Shown: positions 8,528 through 15,110 of the stretch, piece by piece
Numbering within the stretch: the first letter of the stretch is position 1
How the letters are laid out: each line of letters opens with the position of its first letter
NCBI GenBank assembly: GCA_021151695.1
Contig: JAGKWU010000009.1
Location: 243,042-307,041, forward strand
Length of the DNA: 64,000 nt
Direction of reading: 5' to 3'
From: Cellvibrionaceae bacterium
GTDB taxonomy: Bacteria; Pseudomonadota; Gammaproteobacteria; Pseudomonadales; Cellvibrionaceae
Position numbers and translations under genes: made by a program
The notes under the pieces: model-generated
What the model was told of the DNA's origin: nothing
Databases searched by the model: none
Seen by the model: the letters and a program-made list of their open reading frames with translations, nothing else

Positions 8528-9647
8528 TGATAAACGCCTGATGATAAATATTCCAGCGCTGTGCGTGCTCGCTAAATGTATCCAGTGAATACAAACCCAG
8601 GCATGGTATTGCGCCGGCCGAGAAAGGTTTATCAGCAATTAATTGCTCGGCCAGAATAATTGCCGAGAGCGTAGGAATATAAGGGCCAACTCCATCCTTA
8701 GCTGTGAGTCGCCATACAATCTCATGGGTAGCGCCAGCGGCATTAATTCCCGTAATCCTAATCATCATGCCACCGGTATCCGTACCCAAATTAATAAACC
8801 AATTGCTGGCGGCGACTATCGGCTTAACCAGCGGAGCCCAATTTTTTACCAAACCGATTTTGGTCAGCCAGGCCATGCTCACCATGCCCCAATGCAACAG
8901 CCCTAACTCCAAGCCCGCTTGGAAATATACTGTCTGCACAGGCGCATAGCGCGCAGGAAATAATTCCAGATCAGGCACATCCACATTCGCCAACCAACGC
9001 GCTCCCAGCTCAGGCCCAAAATCCAGTTTGCGTGGCGACATCCAGCCAAATTTATGAGTCCACTTACCCTTTTCAAATACAGGAATCTTGTGGCCGGTGT
9101 AAGAGAGAATCGCTTTTACCGTAGCCGCACCACGCTCGGCGCGGTTGCCCGGTGCAATCGCCATATCGATGGTGTCTATACGCTTAAACTGATGCGCAAA
9201 ATAATCTATCACCGTTGACGCCAAACCCGGCACCGAACTGGCCCCGCTGACCACCAACAAATTTTTTGCTTTGGCTTGGGTATCCAGCTCGGCGATATCA
9301 CACACAAAACGACGATCGTCCGCCAAATCTATATAGTGCACACCCGCATCAATACAGGCTTGCGGCACACGATAATCCTGCCCTTGGAATGGCCCGCTGG
9401 TGTGAATTACCAGAAATGGTTTTAGCTCGGCGAGCTGTGCGGAAAAACTTTCGCTAAAAATATCCAGCGCTACCGCATGAAAACCTGCAGCGGATTTTTT
9501 ATCGCGCAGCCGCTTGCACAGGGCATCTGCTTTGGCTTTATCGCGGCCTGCAATCAAAATCCTGATATCACCAAGCTGCGCAAGCGTCTCGCAAATACGT
9601 TTACCAAAGTTGCCGTAACCGCCGAGTATGAGGATAGTTTTGGTCAT
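8502..9647 (-). CDS. Saccharopine-dehydrogenase-like NAD(P)-binding reductase
   Basis: A 381-residue protein. The N-terminus is a Rossmann fold (TILILGGYGNFGKRICETL, glycine motif G9-G-Y-G-x2-G), followed by the AGRDKAKADAL strand-helix that recognises the cofactor. HTSGPFQGQDYRVPQACIDAGVHYIDLADD matches the saccharopine dehydrogenase NADP-binding family. True lysine-pathway activity is unlikely given the context with membrane DUF2269 and DoxX-like partners. The ATG overlaps the preceding nucleotidyltransferase stop in an ATGA. Confidence 0.8.
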   Translation of the reverse strand: MTKTILILGGYGNFGKRICETLAQLGDIRILIAGRDKAKADALCKRLRDKKSAAGFHAVALDIFSESFSAQLAELKPFLVIHTSGPFQGQDYRVPQACIDAGVHYIDLADDRRFVCDIAELDTQAKAKNLLVVSGASSVPGLASTVIDYFAHQFKRIDTIDMAIAPGNRAERGAATVKAILSYTGHKIPVFEKGKWTHKFGWMSPRKLDFGPELGARWLANVDVPDLELFPARYAPVQTVYFQAGLELGLLHWGMVSMAWLTKIGLVKNWAPLVKPIVAASNWFINLGTDTGGMMIRITGINAAGATHEIVWRLTAKDGVGPYIPTLSAIILAEQLIADKPFSAGAIPCLGLYSLDTFSEHAQRWNIYHQAFINGREQIVG

Positions 9648-10417
9648 ACCAGCATCGTCTTGAATAACGCATTGAGTTTATCTATGTTGCGCTCATCCGC
9701 GTTTTCGTCGAATGCGATTTGTTCAAGCCGCTCCAGCTCGGTTTCGATAAAATCATTCAAGGGTGTTATAGCTGGTGCGATTTCTTTTTCCTGACTCACC
9801 TTTTTGCGTTGCAACAGATGTTCAATTTCGTCATTGATCGGGTTTCCACCAAGTAATTCGCGCAAGCGATGAAATTCAATCGGGGCCGGTTGTTGGTACT
9901 GCTCAAGCCAGCGAATCGCCAGCAATGGCCGCAGCACATAAAAATATTTTTTGATGGGCACTAACTCTTCCTTGAGATAACCGCGGTAATTGGTTTTAGC
10001 CATGCTGCGGTAATGATATATACCTTTGGCGAGCGAATAGATCTCAGGCAGAAGCTGGCGAGCCGCCGGCGCAAAGCGATTATCGTCCACATAAACAATC
10101 GGTGATTGCAGCCATTCCACTATTGCGGGGTTGGATTTCCACAACAGCTGGAGTGCTTTGCGTAGATCCCAGCCATTAATATCAATCTCGTCGATGATCG
10201 GATACTCAATCACATCGCGCTTGTCTTCCAGGTCAATGGTGAGGTACCAGTCTTTTGGGCGTACATAAATAAAACGCACATCGTAGTCGCTGTTAGGCGA
10301 AGCAAAGCCCCAGGCGCGGCTTCCTGATTCTATGGCGTAAATTACTTTGACATTGTGCTCGGCTTCGGCGGCGGCAATGCGTCGGAGAATTTCTGTGCGT
10401 ACATCGGCAGGAATCAT
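9644..10417 (-). CDS. RlaP-type predicted nucleotidyltransferase (polymerase beta superfamily)
   Basis: A 257-residue protein from the ATG of MIPADVRTEILRR; the longer frame adds 37 residues without a convincing start signal. The polymerase-beta minimal motif is complete: G32-S33-R-A-W-G-F then D44-Y-D46. The following segment with VIEYPIIDEIDINGWDLRKALQLLWKSNPAIVEWL is typical of the RlaP/COG3541 family, which has been associated with RNA repair operons. It is the first gene of a four-gene overlapping minus-strand operon. No RNA ligase is present, so a role in RNA repair is not supported locally. Confidence 0.75.
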   Translation of the reverse strand: MIPADVRTEILRRIAAAEAEHNVKVIYAIESGSRAWGFASPNSDYDVRFIYVRPKDWYLTIDLEDKRDVIEYPIIDEIDINGWDLRKALQLLWKSNPAIVEWLQSPIVYVDDNRFAPAARQLLPEIYSLAKGIYHYRSMAKTNYRGYLKEELVPIKKYFYVLRPLLAIRWLEQYQQPAPIEFHRLRELLGGNPINDEIEHLLQRKKVSQEKEIAPAITPLNDFIETELERLEQIAFDENADERNIDKLNALFKTMLV

Positions 10418-10558
10418 CTTGTATCCAGTTATTAACAATCCATCAGAGGATTGAAATTCTGGATTCTTCTGCAGGCAATTACAAGGCGTTGATAAAAACG
10501 AAGAGGAATCAGGCGGATGAGGTAGCACCTTGAACAGGTGCTACCTGTGGAGCGGATG

Positions 10559-11134
10559 CTAAGCGGTTTTTATTGTTGCCCTGGCAACCAACAAAGATGC
10601 CAAACCAAACAACAAAATAATCGCGGGGCTGGGCTCTGGTACATCGAAGGATGACAGATCAACAGTTGCCTGCTCGCTCCAGTAGGTGTAATCCTGAATG
10701 TCTACTGCCACATCAAAAATACCGTAATAGCCAGATTCATTTAATGTTTGTATGTAAGCGGTAAAGTCAGGTCCTCTCACCAGAATATTACGAAAATGTG
10801 GAATGGTTTCATCCAATTGGATAAAGCCAGTGCCGGTGGCCGAAGACATGCTATAGCTTCGGTCTTCCCAAACGCCATCAACAAATGCATTCAGATGCAA
10901 ATCAATTTGATAAAACGCATCATCAAAGGCATAGATTAATGGATCGGGATTGATGTCAGCTTTCTTATCAAAATAAAGATCGATAGAGGCGGTACTGGTT
11001 ACAGGCGGTTCGTCATTACCATCCCAATCATGAAAGTCATGGCTGGTCAGGTTGGGGATATGAATGCTCGCTGCATGCGCAGCTGATGTAAACGCAAAAA
11101 ACACACAAGCCATCAAAAATCCAAGTTTCTTCAT
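10559..11134 (-). CDS. PEP-CTERM sorting-domain protein 1
   Basis: A 191-residue exported protein from the ATG of MKKLGFLMACVFFAFTSAAHA, a canonical signal peptide. The 3' end encodes VPEPSPAIILLFGLASLLVARATIK, the proline-glutamate-proline motif, hydrophobic span and basic tail of PEP-CTERM sorting signals. The middle is a beta-rich domain of unknown function. Such proteins are normally cut and sorted by an exosortase, which is not in this window. An ATG-proximal ribosome site is weak. Confidence 0.8.
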   Translation of the reverse strand: MKKLGFLMACVFFAFTSAAHAASIHIPNLTSHDFHDWDGNDEPPVTSTASIDLYFDKKADINPDPLIYAFDDAFYQIDLHLNAFVDGVWEDRSYSMSSATGTGFIQLDETIPHFRNILVRGPDFTAYIQTLNESGYYGIFDVAVDIQDYTYWSEQATVDLSSFDVPEPSPAIILLFGLASLLVARATIKTA

Positions 11135-11339
11135 TTTATTTCGTCCTGGTAATAAAAGTGAGTAATAGTCGTTTAAACAACACCGGACAGGGCTGCATCT
11201 AAACGGCAAGGCATTATACGAAGTTGATGAGCTGCGTCTAAGAATATGAGAGGAGTTGAGTGTCAAACTAAAAAATTTGTGAAATTATTTTGTTTTTATT
11301 TCTCACAAGTGCCGTTTAAATACAGCAGTGTCGAAAGAG

Positions 11340-11768
11340 TTAACACTTATTTTTTTGATTGAAGTATGCAGACAAGCGTGGTTTCAATACAGGGGACGCC
11401 AATGGGTGATTAAAAAATTCAGCTATTTCCATCATTTGCCAATATTGTCCTTCGCTGCCAAAAATGATGTTGTCAATTTCTTCGACGCAACCTTCCGCCA
11501 CAAAAAAGAATGAATAACCAGTATTGGTGTGGTTGACCACTTGCTGCTTATAAATCAAGCGCGATTCGTCCAATACAATACCAAACTCTTCCTGCAATTC
11601 CCGCAACACACATGCTTCCGCCGTCTCGTCACCTTCACGACCCCCACCGGGAAAATCCCACATACCCGGAAAAGGAATATGCGCGAAATTATCGCGCATA
11701 TAGACGAGGAGTTTGTTATCGAAGATGTAGGCGAGTTTGCAGCCGGTGAAATTTTTTTGTGCATTCAT
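11340..11768 (-). CDS. Nudix hydrolase
   Basis: A 142-residue protein from the ATG of MNAQKNFTGCKLAYIFD. The Nudix box is perfect: G-x5-E-x7-RELQEEFGI within the DFPGGG region, providing the divalent-metal ligands for pyrophosphate hydrolysis. PGMWDFPGGGRE suggests a MutT/NTP-pyrophosphohydrolase-like substrate, but this is not resolved. It appears to be a single-gene unit. The upstream flank runs directly into a repeat element. Confidence 0.88.
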   Translation of the reverse strand: MNAQKNFTGCKLAYIFDNKLLVYMRDNFAHIPFPGMWDFPGGGREGDETAEACVLRELQEEFGIVLDESRLIYKQQVVNHTNTGYSFFFVAEGCVEEIDNIIFGSEGQYWQMMEIAEFFNHPLASPVLKPRLSAYFNQKNKC

Positions 11769-11785
11769 GACTTTTAAGATTGGTG

Positions 11786-11910
11786 TGTAGGTTGGCGGTA
11801 AGGCTTGCGTATGCAAGCCGCACCCCAACATGACTATGTATTTTTGAACTCAAAACTGCATGGGTAGCGAGTCAGATATGTTGGGGTGCGCAGGCTTACC
11901 CCAACCTACG
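11786..11910. repeat. Inverted pair of TAGGTTGG/GGGGTG dispersed repeats
   Basis: The left unit (11786-11831) reads TGTAGGTTGGCGGTAAGGC...GCACCCCAACAT. The right unit (11878-11910) is its approximate reverse complement, ATGTTGGGGTGCGCAGGC then TTACCCCAACCTACG. About 46 unrelated bases separate them. Each unit is itself partly palindromic, like REP or MITE-type elements mobilised in trans. The right unit supplies the stop codon and last residues of the neighbouring membrane-protein gene. Confidence 0.65.
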
Positions 11911-12309
11911 GTCTATTCCACAAAAAATATACACACAAAGGCAATTGGGTACTGGAATATTGCCGAAAATAAAAAGAAGAATAACTGTAAATAATGATGA
12001 GGCATAAAGAGTAGGATAGAAAACAAAATTACCACATTTTGCAAAGCGATTTTTATCAATAATTTTTAGATGTGATAAAAAAGACCATAGCCCCAGTAGG
12101 GCTACTAGTACATAAATGCTTTGTGCAATAAGGCCAAGCTCTCCAAAATTCGAGGCAAGTGATTTATAACCATTTTTAAGAGCACTATTGAGCAATAGCA
12201 GTTTGACGATAATATAACTGGCCAAACTCAGACCGCTATATCCAACCACCGCAGAAATGAATACCAAGATGCTTTCATCGTAACCCCTGTTAAATGTGTT
12301 GTATTTCAA
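11896..12309 (-). CDS. Hypothetical membrane protein ending inside a repeat element
   Basis: A 137-residue protein not assigned to a family. Three hydrophobic segments are visible (about 14-41, 58-80 and 98-115) with a basic KIIDKNRFAK loop. The last residues, IDRRLG, and the stop lie in the TAGGTTGG repeat, so the present C-terminus was probably created when that element inserted. The gene may be a truncated remnant. The start ATG has no strong ribosome site. Confidence 0.45.
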   Translation of the reverse strand: MKYNTFNRGYDESILVFISAVVGYSGLSLASYIIVKLLLLNSALKNGYKSLASNFGELGLIAQSIYVLVALLGLWSFLSHLKIIDKNRFAKCGNFVFYPTLYASSLFTVILLFIFGNIPVPNCLCVYIFCGIDRRLG

Positions 12310-12345
12310 AAAATTATTTTATGTTGAAAATCCAGTTATCTAATT

Positions 12346-12738
12346 TTAATTAGCCACCTGTAGCCCCAGATGTTCCACAAAAGGCAAAAAATCCCTATCC
12401 GAAAACAACAACCTAAATTTATTCTCAATGCAGTAAGTCGCGATAATGCAATCAATTGTTTTGCGAATGGTGATTCCCTTCTTACGGAGGTAGCGAAAAT
12501 TTTCAGCGGCCTTGATGGCATTTTCTTCGCCTAGCATGTTGAAGGTTTCGATATCGGCAAATAATGCTTTGGCTTGTTTGAAATCTTTATCGCTGGTGAA
12601 GCCTTGCAACACCTCAGTGAGGATAATATCGCCGATGGCGATGGGTTCATAACCTAGAAGGGAGTCAAGCTTGTTGGTTTGTTGCGTGATGGTTCCATTG
12701 AAGTAGTCTATCCAGACACTGCTATCCACAATAATCAT
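12346..12738 (-). CDS. vapC: PIN-domain ribonuclease toxin VapC
   Basis: A 130-residue protein from MIIVDSSVWIDYFNG. Acidic PIN residues are visible: D5, the TEVLQGF glutamate, the TIDCIIATYC aspartate and the SDRDF aspartates. This is the usual Mg2+-dependent RNase fold of VapC toxins. Its ATG overlaps the antitoxin stop by four bases (ATGA), the standard vapBC arrangement. The target RNA is not predictable from sequence. Confidence 0.88.
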   Translation of the reverse strand: MIIVDSSVWIDYFNGTITQQTNKLDSLLGYEPIAIGDIILTEVLQGFTSDKDFKQAKALFADIETFNMLGEENAIKAAENFRYLRKKGITIRKTIDCIIATYCIENKFRLLFSDRDFLPFVEHLGLQVAN

Positions 12739-12929
12739 CCTTGATTCCTCTGCTCCTCTAAATCGCCTTCCCAAGTCAGTTTGCCGCGCCAGCTTTTTAT
12801 ATCTGCCTGCTTCTTAAGTCGTACCAAGGTTTTCAGTCCTAGTTCCACGGCTTCTTTTTTTGTTTTTAGGCCTGTGGCTTTGAGGGCGTCTGCCATCAAA
12901 TCGCCATCTATAACTATGTTAGTACGCAT
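12735..12929 (-). CDS. vapB: VapB-type antitoxin
   Basis: A 64-residue protein from MRTNIVIDGDLMADALKATG, the typical opening of the VapB antitoxin family (ribbon-helix-helix type). The C-terminal half with WRGKLTWEGDLEEQR would be the toxin-binding tail. The longer frame starting upstream would run through the operator repeats, so this ATG is preferred. It precedes vapC with a four-base overlap. Confidence 0.85.
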   Translation of the reverse strand: MRTNIVIDGDLMADALKATGLKTKKEAVELGLKTLVRLKKQADIKSWRGKLTWEGDLEEQRNQG

Positions 12930-12947
12930 ATCTGCCGCTCCGCTCGC

Positions 12948-12987
12948 TAGAGGTAATATGTATGTTCCGATAGAGGTAATGTGTATG
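12948..12987. repeat. Two direct repeats in the vapBC promoter
   Basis: TAGAGGTAATATGTATG (12948-12964) and TAGAGGTAATGTGTATG (12971-12987) differ at one base with a 23-base period. The second copy overlaps the left arm of the adjacent perfect palindrome, so the whole stretch may be a multi-site VapBC operator. Confidence 0.6.
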
Positions 12988-13008
12988 ATATTTGACAATC
13001 ATACACAT
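12979..13008. promoter_or_regulatory. Perfect palindromic operator of vapBC
   Basis: An 11-base inverted repeat, ATGTGTATGAT and ATCATACACAT, is separated by 8 bases and lies 50-80 bases upstream of vapB. VapBC complexes repress their own promoters by binding such symmetric sites through the VapB dimer. The assignment is positional inference. Confidence 0.7.
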
Positions 13009-13051
13009 GATAAGCATTGGTCAATGTTTAAACAAGCCACTTTTCGGGCAT

Positions 13052-13079
13052 AAAAAAAGCGATCCGAAGATCGCTTTTT
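13052..13079 (-). terminator. Rho-independent terminator after pgk
   Basis: The stem is GCGATC/GATCGC; on the minus strand the loop is TTCG, followed by seven T. The A-run on the other side would let it act weakly on the plus strand too. It lies 17 bases after the pgk stop. Confidence 0.9.
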
Positions 13080-13095
13080 CAAGTCGCTGCGAGGA

Positions 13096-14268
13096 TTAGC
13101 CCTTCGCACGCTCTTCCAAAATCGCAACCGCGGGCAATACCTTACCTTCTACAAACTCAAGGAAAGCACCGCCGCCGGTGGAAACGTAGGAGATTTTGTC
13201 AGCCAGATTCCACTTGTCGATAGCAGCCAAAGTATCGCCGCCGCCGGCTACAGAGAATGCATCGCTCTCAGCGATAGCGCGGGAGATGGTTTCAGTGCCT
13301 TTGGAGAAAGCATCGAATTCAAATACGCCGCAGGGGCCGTTCCACAGAACGGTTTTGGCATTTTTGATGATCTCGGCAACACGAGCAGCTGTCTCTGGCC
13401 CGTAGTCGATGATTTCTTCGTCGGCCTGGATTTCGTTAACTTTTTTCACGGTGGCAACAGAGTTGTGGTTCCACTCTTTGAAGCCTTCTTTAGTCACGCG
13501 CACGTCGGTGGCGAATACCACGTCAGTTTGTTCGCGCAAACGTTGTGCTTCGGGGATCAAATCTTTTTCGTAAAGTGATTTACCGACTTCGTTACCAGCA
13601 GAGGCTACGAAGGTGTTAGAGATACCACCGCCTACGACAAGAATATCTGCGATTTTCGATACTGCATCCAACACGCTCAGCTTGGTAGATACTTTTGAGC
13701 CGCCAACGATGGCAACCAATGGACGTGCTGGATTGTCGAGCACTTTGCCCAGTGCATCCAGTTCTGCGGCCAGCAGTGGGCCGGCTACGGCAACAGGTGC
13801 AAATTTGGCAACGCCATGAGTTGAAGCTTGTGCGCGGTGCGCGGTGCCGAAGGCGTCCATTACAAATACGTCGCAGAGGGCAGCCATTTTTTTGGACAGT
13901 TCGTCAGAATTTTTGCCTTCGCCTACGTTGAAGCGCACGTTTTCCAGCAGAACCAGATCACCTTGGTCGGCAAAGCCATCAACCCAATCTTTTACCAGCG
14001 GCACATTGCGGCCGAGTTTTTCGCTCAGGTATTTGGCAACTGGCGCGAGCGATGCAGCTTTGTCGTACACGCCTTCATCTGGGCGACCCAGGTGAGACAT
14101 CACCATCACTTTCGCACCGGCGGCCAGTGCGGCTTTAATGGTGGGAATGGAAGCGTCGATACGCACAGCAGAGGTGATGCGGCCATCTTCCAGTGGTACG
14201 TTCAGATCCTGGCGAATCAGTACGCGCTTGCCGGCGAGGTCTTGGTCTTTCATAAGTTTTACAGTCAT
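13096..14268 (-). CDS. pgk: Phosphoglycerate kinase
   Basis: A 390-residue enzyme, normal length for bacterial Pgk. It transfers phosphate from 1,3-bisphosphoglycerate to ADP in glycolysis and runs in reverse in gluconeogenesis. Visible motifs are RQDLNVPLEDG and SHLGRPDEGVY (3-phosphoglycerate site), GGSKVSTKLSVL and the C-terminal nucleotide loop VAGGGDTLAAI. AAGGATGTTGCT precedes the ATG. It is the last gene of the tkt - lipoprotein - pgk series, though a terminator separates tkt from the other two. Confidence 0.97.
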   Translation of the reverse strand: MTVKLMKDQDLAGKRVLIRQDLNVPLEDGRITSAVRIDASIPTIKAALAAGAKVMVMSHLGRPDEGVYDKAASLAPVAKYLSEKLGRNVPLVKDWVDGFADQGDLVLLENVRFNVGEGKNSDELSKKMAALCDVFVMDAFGTAHRAQASTHGVAKFAPVAVAGPLLAAELDALGKVLDNPARPLVAIVGGSKVSTKLSVLDAVSKIADILVVGGGISNTFVASAGNEVGKSLYEKDLIPEAQRLREQTDVVFATDVRVTKEGFKEWNHNSVATVKKVNEIQADEEIIDYGPETAARVAEIIKNAKTVLWNGPCGVFEFDAFSKGTETISRAIAESDAFSVAGGGDTLAAIDKWNLADKISYVSTGGGAFLEFVEGKVLPAVAILEERAKG

Positions 14269-14297
14269 AGCAACATCCTTAAAAACGATTGCGGAAT

Positions 14298-14987
14298 TTA
14301 TTCACCAACCAACTGCACGGCATCAATTTCGTTCCAGCCGGATACAGCGTTGGTGGCAAGGGTGATTTTTACGCGCTTGGTTTTGTACGCGGTTTTTTCA
14401 AAGCTGAGGTTGAGCCAGCTAATTTTGCTGTCGGAATATTTAGTGGCATCCGGGCCCTGCCAGACATTGTGTGCACCGCCGGTTTCGTCATAGAGATCGA
14501 CACTGATGATGGCGCCCGGGTTTAAATTCTGGCGAATTTTTATGTCGGTCGCGCTCACCGCATTGGTATATTCCAGTTCGATCCACTCTACGCCCTGGTC
14601 GGCTTCTTTACTCGCCCAGGAAGTATCGCGGTCACCATAGGTTTCGGTATCAGGTGCACCTGTTGCGCGGAAGGGATGATAGCCGCTGGCAGTGTCATCC
14701 ACAGCACTGGAATAGGTGGAGCTGGATTTGGCACTTACCGCCCATTGGCCTTTGGCATCGCTTTTGATCTTTTCTTCCATAAGTGCAAATTGGATGGCTT
14801 CACGCTTTGCGACTAACTCCGGGTCTTCCTCTGTGGCTGGTGCTGCGCTGGCTTGCGGGGCGGATACGGCTGGTGCGGGGGCAGTAGCAGCCTCAGGTGC
14901 AGGCGCCCCGGACTTTTTGCCGCAAGCGCTGACGAGAATGCCGGCCGACATCAGGAGCGCAAGAGTGAGTGAGCGATGCTTCAACAT
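14298..14987 (-). CDS. Lipoprotein with discoidin-like (F5/8 type C-like) domain
   Basis: A 229-residue lipoprotein. The signal peptide ends in a lipobox, LVSAC (Cys22). An Ala/Pro-rich linker (about 28-52) precedes a C-terminal beta-sandwich (about 95-229). That domain contains HPFRATGAPDTETYGD, SWASKEADQGVEWIELEY and AVSATDIKIRQNLNPGAI, a pattern of galactose-binding-like domains. It lies 29 bases upstream of pgk, in the position often held by epd in related bacteria. Its role and ligand are unknown. Confidence 0.7.
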   Translation of the reverse strand: MLKHRSLTLALLMSAGILVSACGKKSGAPAPEAATAPAPAVSAPQASAAPATEEDPELVAKREAIQFALMEEKIKSDAKGQWAVSAKSSSTYSSAVDDTASGYHPFRATGAPDTETYGDRDTSWASKEADQGVEWIELEYTNAVSATDIKIRQNLNPGAIISVDLYDETGGAHNVWQGPDATKYSDSKISWLNLSFEKTAYKTKRVKITLATNAVSGWNEIDAVQLVGE

Positions 14988-15069
14988 AGAGGGTTCCTCG
15001 GGTGACTGCCTTGTGATGGGTGGATCAGGGTAAACGGGCGCCTATTGTCCACGAGTTTGCGCCATAAAA

Positions 15070-15099
15070 CAAAACACCCGGCCGGGGCCGGGTGTTTTT
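15070..15099 (-). terminator. Rho-independent terminator after tkt
   Basis: A GC-rich stem, ACACCCGG paired with CCGGGTGT, with T-rich sequence on both outer sides. It lies 12 bases past the tkt stop and could work in either direction. Confidence 0.85.
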
Positions 15100-15110
15100 G
15101 GTGAAGATGC

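Noticed and set aside
10418..10528. Longer N-terminus of the RlaP-type protein
   Set aside because: The extra 37 residues are not domain-like, and the internal ATG starts at the family's usual first helix.
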